Of a DNA stretch of 64,000 bases, positions 58,666 through 64,000 are shown piece after piece. The number at the start of each line of letters is the position of its first letter. Position 1 is the stretch's first letter. The stretch lies in contig JBAPOP010000130.1 in assembly GCA_049279675.1 (NCBI GenBank), positions 1-64,000 on the forward strand. Reading direction: 5' to 3'. Source of the DNA: Palsa-147 sp049279675. Its GTDB lineage: Bacteria > Acidobacteriota > Terriglobia > Acidiferrales > UBA7541. Made by a program: the position numbers and the translations under genes. Under the pieces are notes generated by a model. The model worked only from the letters and a program-made list of their open reading frames with translations, was not told the DNA's origin and did no database searches.

Positions 58666-59316
58666 ATGTCATTCGTAATCACCGCCACGGTTACCTGCTA
58701 CCTCCTCCCCGACGACGGCACCGCCGCCCGCACCGAATTCCTCGCCCATCTTCTCAATCCCGGCGAGACGTGGATCACTGCCTACGCCTTCACCTTGCCG
58801 GACATGATCCAGGACCTGCTCCAGGCGCACAAACAGGGCGTCCCTCTTCACATTTATCTCGACTACAGCCAATCCACCGGCAACACCGAGCATCCGCTCA
58901 TTCAGCAACTCGTCACCGCCGGAGTCGAAGTCACCATCGGCACATCGCCCGCCGGCTCGCGCTTCATCTGCCACACCAAAGGCATCGTCTCCGACCCAGG
59001 CACAAAGACCGGTTCAGTCTGGTGCTGGGAAGGCTCGACGAATTTTTCCGTAAGCGCGTGGCAACAAGTCAACACCGCGCTCGTCTTCGCGTCGCAGCAA
59101 TGGCGCAATGAATTCGTCGCCCAATTCGAAGCCCTGCGCGATTTCGCCTGGTCGCAAGAGCGCAATCTGCAGTTAATGTCCGCGCCGCCGCCCGACCTCG
59201 GCGCCGCTCCCGCAGCCAGCCGCGCCCGTTACGGCCTCAAGCCCGAGCCCGACCCCAGCGCCAAAGCCGGCCACGGCGGCCACGCCACTCCCCAAGCAGG
59301 GAAGCCAAAACAATAA
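58666..59316 (+). CDS. Phospholipase D-like protein with one HKD motif
   Basis: A 216-residue protein with a single PLD/nuclease-type motif: HTKGIVSD fits HxKx4D, followed by WEGSTNFS, the companion GS-N part. Earlier strands (WITAYAFTLPDMIQDL, VPLHIYLDYSQ) fit the fold. One motif means it should act as a dimer, as in Nuc-type endonucleases, on phosphodiester bonds of nucleic acid or lipid. No signal peptide. A Pro/Ala/Gly-rich tail of about 45 residues ends it. No close partner gene. Confidence 0.82.
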   Translation: MSFVITATVTCYLLPDDGTAARTEFLAHLLNPGETWITAYAFTLPDMIQDLLQAHKQGVPLHIYLDYSQSTGNTEHPLIQQLVTAGVEVTIGTSPAGSRFICHTKGIVSDPGTKTGSVWCWEGSTNFSVSAWQQVNTALVFASQQWRNEFVAQFEALRDFAWSQERNLQLMSAPPPDLGAAPAASRARYGLKPEPDPSAKAGHGGHATPQAGKPKQ

Positions 59317-59390
59317 TTCTGCGAGCAACCGTTGCGTCCGCGACTCGCACAAAAATCCACATCAGACAAGATGAGCGCGGAGAAGCCAAT

Positions 59391-59414
59391 CGTAGCGCCG
59401 GCATCCTGCCGGCG
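59391..59414 (+). repeat. REP-like palindrome (GTAG head), family A
   Basis: GTAG then arms CGCCGGC / GCCGGCG, differing at one base from the opposite-strand copy at 23786-23810. Confidence 0.6.
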
Positions 59415-59471
59415 TTTTACTGCCCCGTTCCTCGCACAACCAAGCCCAACTGGAATAGCCCCGAACCTCTT

Positions 59472-59494
59472 GTAGCGCCGAGCTTCGGCCCGGC
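59472..59494 (+). repeat. REP-like palindrome (GTAG head), degenerate
   Basis: GTAG followed by an imperfect hairpin around GCCGAGCTTCGGC. Same orientation as the copy 80 bases upstream. Confidence 0.45.
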
Positions 59495-59587
59495 ACGCTC
59501 CGTAACGCGCGCCCGCAGGTTTTTATTGTTGCTATCTTCTCATTCCGCTAATATTCGCCCGGTCGATTTATGCATAGCTTCGAATTC

Positions 59588-61150
59588 ATGCCGGTCCGCG
59601 CCAGAACAATCGCAGCCGCGATCCTTCTCGTAGCGCTGTTTCCAGCGCTGCCCGCGCAAGCCCAAGAAAACGGCGCTCCAACACCGCAATCTGCAGGAGG
59701 CGTTCCAGCTGCCCCATCCAAATTTCGCGTCGTCCGATCCATTTCCGGCACAAAAGGGTCCGTGAAATCGGGCGAGTTCGTCATCGAAGATCCGCGAACT
59801 GTTTTTTATCTCCCGGCGGATCGGCAGGTGATCATCTATTTCGAGTGGGAGGGCCCGGTCGGGAAGCATCATTTCGAGGCTTTGTGGAAGGATCCGGCTG
59901 GCAAAGTCTCGGCGATCTCCGACTTCGACTATGATGCAGCGGCGAACCGATTCGGCGGCTACTGGAAGCTCGCGCTCGCCGATGATTCGCCAACAGGAAT
60001 GTGGTCTCTCGAAGCTCGCGTGGACGGCGAAACCACGGGAACGCACGCGTTCGAAGTTGTTTCCGCTCCTCGGCCTGAAAATTTGCCCTCTGTTCGTGCG
60101 CCGGCGACACCCGCGGAAATCTATGCCAAGGCCAGCGCCGCGAGCGTTTTCATCCAAAAGCTCGGCGTAAACGGCGAACAACTCAGCGTGGGCTCGGGCT
60201 TTCTCGTGAGCGACGGCGTTGTCGTCACAGCTTTTCAAGTGATAGATGGCGCGAGCAAATTGCGCGTGATTCTCGGCGATGGCCGCCACGTTGTTGTCGA
60301 CGATGTCGCCGCGTGGAACCGCCGCGGTGATTGGGTAGTTCTTAGGGTGCCTGCGGACAACTTGCCGGTTCTCCTGCGAGCGAAAGTTGACTCGTGGAAC
60401 GTCGGCGACCGCTGCTTCGCGCTCGATTCGCCCTCCGAGGGAAGCCGGTCGCTCGCCGCAGGAACCGTCACTGGGAAAGGAAGCGTTCCCGGGGCCGGCG
60501 AACGCATCAACATCTCGATGTTTTTGAGCGATGCGGGAATCGGTTCGCCTCTCGTGGACGAATACGGTGACGTCATCGGATTGATCGGCGGTCGGCTGGT
60601 TCCCGGAGTGAGCGCTCTTGAAGCCGCGACGGCCGGTTATACGGAACTCGTCGGCACGGCAACTTTTTCTGCGGGTAGCTTAGCGGTTCCCATCACCGTC
60701 ATTCCAACCGCGGCAGACGGAAAATCCGCATCTCTTGCGGAGTTGGCTCGTACAGGGCAGTTCATTTCTCAGGTAAACGCGAAGGACGCTGTGATCTACG
60801 GCATGTTCACCTCGCGCGTCGAGTGGACGAACGGATTCGTTCGCGCGCCGAATGGAAGAACCACATTTTCACGCAACGATGCCAACTTGTTCGTCGTGAT
60901 TAGTTGGCAGATCGCCGCGACAACTCAATCCAAAAAGAAAACACTCGGCATGACAGCGCTACGCGTCTACGACGTTGACAATCAACTGCGCGCCGCGGGC
61001 GACCCTCAGAAAGTTCAACGAAGCCCCAATTCCGCGACCCAAACCGTCGCCAAATTATCGCTCGCCAACCTCCCGCCGGGCATCTACCGCGCCGACGTCC
61101 TCTTCAATGACGACATCGCCTGGCGCGGCTTCTTTCGCGTCACGCCGTAA
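59588..61150 (+). CDS. Secreted trypsin-like protein with lost catalytic triad
   Basis: A 520-residue exported protein. A signal peptide (VRARTIAAAILLVALFPALP, ending AQAQ) and a beta-sandwich-like first part (VIEDPRTVFYLPADRQVIIY) precede a chymotrypsin-fold domain from about residue 175. There the strand SVGSGFLVSDGVVVTAFQVI has Gln where the catalytic His should be, and DAGIGSPLVDEYGDVIGL has Ile in place of the Ser of GNSGGP; the Asp (GDWVVLRV) is kept. It should not cut peptides and may bind them instead. A final beta domain ends the protein. ATG 59588 fits the signal; 59570 is possible. Confidence 0.75.
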   Translation: MPVRARTIAAAILLVALFPALPAQAQENGAPTPQSAGGVPAAPSKFRVVRSISGTKGSVKSGEFVIEDPRTVFYLPADRQVIIYFEWEGPVGKHHFEALWKDPAGKVSAISDFDYDAAANRFGGYWKLALADDSPTGMWSLEARVDGETTGTHAFEVVSAPRPENLPSVRAPATPAEIYAKASAASVFIQKLGVNGEQLSVGSGFLVSDGVVVTAFQVIDGASKLRVILGDGRHVVVDDVAAWNRRGDWVVLRVPADNLPVLLRAKVDSWNVGDRCFALDSPSEGSRSLAAGTVTGKGSVPGAGERINISMFLSDAGIGSPLVDEYGDVIGLIGGRLVPGVSALEAATAGYTELVGTATFSAGSLAVPITVIPTAADGKSASLAELARTGQFISQVNAKDAVIYGMFTSRVEWTNGFVRAPNGRTTFSRNDANLFVVISWQIAATTQSKKKTLGMTALRVYDVDNQLRAAGDPQKVQRSPNSATQTVAKLSLANLPPGIYRADVLFNDDIAWRGFFRVTP

Positions 61151-61609
61151 AGGTGCTTTGACACACGCCGGCTCTACTTCGATTCAGAGCTTCGAGGCCC
61201 CCGCGTCCGGTGATTCACGCCCATGCCTATCGCATTCGCCGGACGATTCAATTTCGTCTGCGGATCCAAATCATCTTTTGAAAATAATCGTTTCCTTAAA
61301 AAATCTCGGCAGTCTGTCCACATCGCCACGCTCTTTCATCTCGCCCCGCACCGTGCTAGCGTAAATGGAGCGTGAACAGATATTCCAATTCGACCGCTGT
61401 ATGGAGCAGCGAAAAATCTCAGCTGCACCGCGCCTATTTCCCGGCGAGTAGGCACGTCCGAGGAGTTCGCCCGAAAATTGGAACTTGCCTAAGCAGTTCT
61501 GAAAATTCCGGCCTCTCCCAAAAATTCATCTCAGACGCGATCAGCGCACGGCCTCCGAGATCGACATTTGCAAGCAAATTGCCGCCCACTCGACGCGCCG
61601 CCACCACCA

Positions 61610-61702
61610 TTCTAATCGGTACACCAAAACGATTAAAATTCGCCGTAATCCCAACAAAACAAACGTCACGGGCGGGTTCTAATCGGTACAGAAAAGGGGG
61701 GT
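61610..61702 (+). repeat. IS-end-like repeat with two boxes 67 bases apart, copy 2
   Basis: Boxes TTCTAATCGGTACA at 61610-61623 and 61677-61690, followed by GAAAAGGGGGG. The middle (CCAAAACGATTAAAATTCGC) matches copies 1 and 3. Confidence 0.6.
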
Positions 61703-61849
61703 CTCAACACCCGCTCCGCGCCCGTTCCAGTGGCGCCGGATCGGCCCGCCCTGAGCCTCGAAGAGCATCTTGCCAACGAATTTCGGCCCCGCTCAGCTCG
61801 CGTAAAATCACCGGCGAGACGCCGATGCCACGACGAGCCGAGAGTACTT

Positions 61850-61945
61850 TTCTAACCGGGACACCAAAACAATTAGAATTCACCGTAACTCACAGAAAAC
61901 AAACACCAGCAAGCATTTCTAACCGGGACACGAATAGTGGGTTTG
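61850..61945 (+). repeat. IS-end-like repeat with two boxes 67 bases apart, copy 3
   Basis: Boxes TTCTAACCGGGACA at 61850-61863 and 61917-61930. The paired boxes are exact copies of each other, as they are in copy 2, while the box sequence differs between copies (TCGGT against CCGGG). Followed by CGAATAGTGGG. Confidence 0.6.
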
Positions 61946-62001
61946 GTGACGCCCGATTAGACCGGTTTTCCGTCGCCAATCGTTTACCCACAGGGCATTC
62001 A

Positions 62002-62030
62002 TTGACACGTCCGAATGCCAATGCTAGCTT
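62002..62030 (+). promoter_or_regulatory. Probable promoter of the isopropylmalate dehydrogenase-family gene
   Basis: A perfect -35 box TTGACA (62002-62007), 17 bases, and TAGCTT (62025-62030) with TG one base before it, an extended -10. It lies 33 bases before ATG 62064. Confidence 0.5.
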
Positions 62031-62063
62031 CCCGCGCCTGCCATTCGCGAGGAAAACCAACCC

Positions 62064-63134
62064 ATGACCGCGCCCTCATCCCCGAAACGCATCGCCATCA
62101 TTCCCGGCGACGGCATCGGCAAAGAAGTCATCCCCGAAGCCGTAAAGGTTGTTCAAGCCGCCATAGCTCGCGCTGGAACGAAACTTGAAATTACGAATCT
62201 CGATTGGGGCGCCGACCGCTTCCTCCGCGACGGCACCACGCTTCCCGCCGATGCGCCCGAAATGTTCCGCCGCGATTTCGATGCGATTCTTCTCGGTGCG
62301 ATGGGCGATCCGCGCGTGCCCTCCAATCAACACGCCGCCGACATTCTTCTCGGCCTGCGATTCAAGCTCGATCTCTACGTGAACGTTCGCCCGTGCGTCC
62401 TTCTCGATCCGCGGCTCACGCCGCTGCGCGATCGCACCGAACGCGACATTAATTTTGTCGTCTTCCGCGAAAACACCGAAGGCTCCTACGTTGGCATGGG
62501 CGGAATTTTCAAGAAGGGCACGCCTGATGAAATTGCCACGCAGGAAGACGTGAACACATACAAAGGCGTCGAGCGAATTCTGCGTTACGCCTTCGAGTAC
62601 GCGCGCAGTAACAAACTAACGAAGCTCTGCATGAGCGATAAATCGAACGCGCTTGCCTTCGGCCACGATCTCTGGCAGCGGCTTTTCAAAAAAATGCGCA
62701 CCGAGTATCCGGAAATTCAGTCGAGCCATCAGTTCATTGATAATTTATTGATGCAAATTATTCGCGACCCTTCGCAATTCCAGGTGATCGTGACGTGCAA
62801 TATGTTCGGCGACATCGCGAGTGACGTCGGCGCGCAAATCGCCGGCGGCCTCGGCCTCGCGCCTTCAGGAAATATTCATCCCGGGCAAGTTTCAATGTTC
62901 GAGCCCGTCCACGGCTCCGCGCCGACAATCGCCGGAAAAAACGAAGCGAATCCGATGGGCTCAGTCCTGACAGGCGCAATGATGCTCGATTATCTAGGCC
63001 TGCCGGAGCCCGCACAGCGCATCAACGCCGCCGTCCGCGCCGCTCTCAGGGAAGGAAAGACCACTCCCGATCTCGGCGGCTCGCTAGGCACGCGCGAATG
63101 CGGCGACTGGCTAGCAACTTTCGTAGCGAAATAA
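62064..63134 (+). CDS. leuB: Isopropylmalate/isocitrate dehydrogenase-family enzyme
   Basis: A 356-residue NAD-dependent decarboxylating dehydrogenase, most like 3-isopropylmalate dehydrogenase of leucine synthesis. IAIIPGDGIGKEVIPEAVK, the substrate-binding RENTEGSYVGMGG, CMSDKSNAL, TCNMFGDIASDVGAQIAGG and MFEPVHGSAPTIAGKNEANP are all in place, including the NAD-type end. Tartrate- and homoisocitrate-dehydrogenase relatives are hard to exclude: the DKSNAL (not DKANVL) and ENTEGSYVG patterns also occur there. No leuCD in the window. A good promoter lies 33 bases upstream. Confidence 0.82.
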   Translation: MTAPSSPKRIAIIPGDGIGKEVIPEAVKVVQAAIARAGTKLEITNLDWGADRFLRDGTTLPADAPEMFRRDFDAILLGAMGDPRVPSNQHAADILLGLRFKLDLYVNVRPCVLLDPRLTPLRDRTERDINFVVFRENTEGSYVGMGGIFKKGTPDEIATQEDVNTYKGVERILRYAFEYARSNKLTKLCMSDKSNALAFGHDLWQRLFKKMRTEYPEIQSSHQFIDNLLMQIIRDPSQFQVIVTCNMFGDIASDVGAQIAGGLGLAPSGNIHPGQVSMFEPVHGSAPTIAGKNEANPMGSVLTGAMMLDYLGLPEPAQRINAAVRAALREGKTTPDLGGSLGTRECGDWLATFVAK

Positions 63135-63151
63135 TCAAATGTATTCGACAG

Positions 63152-63346
63152 GCGGGTGGCGCATCCTTCGCGGAGCGAAGGGCGCGGGTTTTGGTGTCGC
63201 TCAGGCTTGCCCGTAATAATAATTCGGGCGTCGCGCGCCTTTGGGAACTGCGGGTGCCGCATCCTTTGCGCAGCGAAGGGTGCGGGTTTTGGTGTTGCTC
63301 AGGCTTGCCCGTAATAATAATTCGGGCGTCGCGTACGTTTGGGAAG
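63152..63346 (-). repeat. Tandem repeat, two copies of about 98 bases
   Basis: Two copies (63152-63249 and 63250-63346) differ at a few positions. Each holds a small hairpin GCCCG / CGGGC around an 11-base AT-rich loop (63209-63229 and the matching part of copy 2). Copy 2 provides the last codons and the stop of the rhomboid gene. The sequence resembles a dispersed intergenic element that has doubled. Confidence 0.7.
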
Positions 63347-64000
63347 TGCCAGCGCCATGCCGACGAGAAATCCGCCGACATGCGCCCACCACGCGACGCC
63401 GCCATTCGCCTGCGCACCGGCGGCTCCGAGCGAGCCAATCCCGCTCATCAGTTGCAGCAGAAACCACAGCCCGATAAATACGACGGCGGGCACTCGCGCA
63501 GTGAACCAAATGATGAACAGCGGAATGAGTGTGAGGATGCGGCCCGTAGGGAAGAAAAGAATGTGCGCGCCAAGCACGCCCGCAATAGCGCCGCTTGCGC
63601 CGATCGCCGGAATCCGCGAGCCCCAACTGAACGCCGCCTGCGCGACTCCCGACGCGATACCGCAAATCAAATAAAAACCGAGATAGGAAAAGTGGCCGAG
63701 ACGATCTTCCACGTTGCCGCCGAAAATCCAGAGGAACCACATGTTTCCGATAATGTGCAGCCAGCCGCCATGCAGAAACATTGACGTAAACAGCGGAATC
63801 ACGGCGTTGGCGAGCGTGAGACCGTGCTGGCCCGCCAGCGCGAACTGCAACTGCCGCGGCACCACGCCGTAATGGATGATAAAAAGTTCCGCCGCGTGCT
63901 GGTCGAGCGAAAGCTGAAAGAAGAACACGAGAAAATTCGCGATGATGAGCGCCACGGTCACGCCAGGGAACGTGTTTAGCGGATTGAGATTCTTCAGCGG
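63299..64000 (-). CDS. Rhomboid-family intramembrane serine protease (5' end cut off)
   Basis: The visible 233 residues are a rhomboid protease that cuts transmembrane proteins within the bilayer. Six hydrophobic segments are seen; the catalytic Ser is in IPAIGASGAIAGVLGAH (GASG), the His in VAWWAHVGGFLVG, and LHGGWLHIIGNMWFLW carries the helix-2 His and Asn. The frame continues past 63961 to the right edge (PLKNLNPLNTFPGV), so the true start lies outside and GTG 63961 is internal. The last eight residues (PNYYYGQA) and the stop come from the tandem repeat, beyond the normal rhomboid end. Confidence 0.9.
   Translation of the reverse strand, partial: PLKNLNPLNTFPGVTVALIIANFLVFFFQLSLDQHAAELFIIHYGVVPRQLQFALAGQHGLTLANAVIPLFTSMFLHGGWLHIIGNMWFLWIFGGNVEDRLGHFSYLGFYLICGIASGVAQAAFSWGSRIPAIGASGAIAGVLGAHILFFPTGRILTLIPLFIIWFTARVPAVVFIGLWFLLQLMSGIGSLGAAGAQANGGVAWWAHVGGFLVGMALALPKRTRRPNYYYGQA

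Larger units (their letters stand above)
61151..62063. other. Long gene-free stretch with two repeat copies
   Basis: 913 bases with no credible gene; the one long frame (61372-62067) runs through the repeats and has a composition unlike a protein. It holds copies 2 and 3 of the 67-base-spaced repeat and, at the right end, a promoter for the next gene. The part between and before the repeats shows nothing I can name and is probably decayed mobile DNA. Confidence 0.6.

Noticed and set aside
61372..62067. A 231-codon open frame on the plus strand
   Set aside because: It runs straight through both copies of the 67-base-spaced repeat, is rich in Arg, Ser, Pro and Thr without any domain pattern, and overlaps the start of the dehydrogenase gene. 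It is chance coding in decayed DNA.
1..64000. CRISPR arrays, rRNA or tRNA genes, prophage genes
   Set aside because: No evenly spaced short repeats with unique spacers, no rRNA-like stretches, no complete cloverleaf and no phage structural proteins were found on reading both strands.

Overview
The window looks like chromosomal DNA from an acidobacterium, most likely a soil or peat member of Terriglobia/Koribacter-like lineages. This is inferred from moderately high GC, a TolB/TPR Ser/Thr kinase, many secreted beta-propeller and amidohydrolase proteins, a DUF1844 protein, the core gene order uppS-cdsA-dxr-rseP, and abundant GTAG-headed palindromes between genes. No rRNA, tRNA, CRISPR array or intact transposase was seen.

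Layout. 0-7.4 kb is accessory: the end of a glyoxalase-fold gene, a peroxiredoxin-like gene, an IS-end-like repeat, a broken IS3 orfA in frame with a DUF1801 gene, and four small or secreted proteins separated by short dyad sites, then a GH18 chitinase-like lipoprotein. 7.7-16.1 kb carries a Ser/Thr kinase, a Tat-exported amidohydrolase, a small membrane protein, an esterase, a secreted adenosine deaminase and a CsaA-like protein. 16.2-26.6 kb holds inositol-phosphate synthase, glutamine synthetase, two beta-rich secreted proteins, PolX, a NUDIX hydrolase, an orphan LytTR regulator and an acyl-CoA dehydrogenase. 26.8-31.1 kb is one forward operon (trpS-scpA-scpB-rluB-like-CoA-binding protein). 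31.1-34.7 kb is a reverse overlapping operon (trmH-type methyltransferase, rarA, propeller protein). 34.8-41 kb has tsaC and a reverse mutS-anmK-solute-binding-protein set.

41.1-51.1 kb carries a CYTH protein, then a structured leader with an intrinsic terminator in front of a two-gene metal module: a membrane-free MgtE-type sensor protein and an Nramp-type transporter with a changed metal site. The envelope/isoprenoid cluster uppS-cdsA-dxr-rseP, a Fur-family regulator and a BlaI/BlaR1-like pair follow. 51.3-64 kb has ribF, an MBL hydrolase, DUF1844, mazG, a GNAT-MenC/NSAR pair, an EamA transporter, a PLD-like protein, a degenerate trypsin-like protein, a 0.9-kb gene-free stretch with two repeat copies, an isopropylmalate dehydrogenase-family gene and a rhomboid protease cut by the right edge.

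Most of the window is housekeeping. The parts I consider most worth follow-up are the MgtE-sensor/Nramp-like module with its leader RNA, the dyad sites between the small genes at 2.4-5.1 kb, the 67-base-spaced repeat family, the REP/REPIN-like palindromes, and several enzymes with altered key residues (RluB-like Asp to Glu, protease triad loss, TrpRS insertion).
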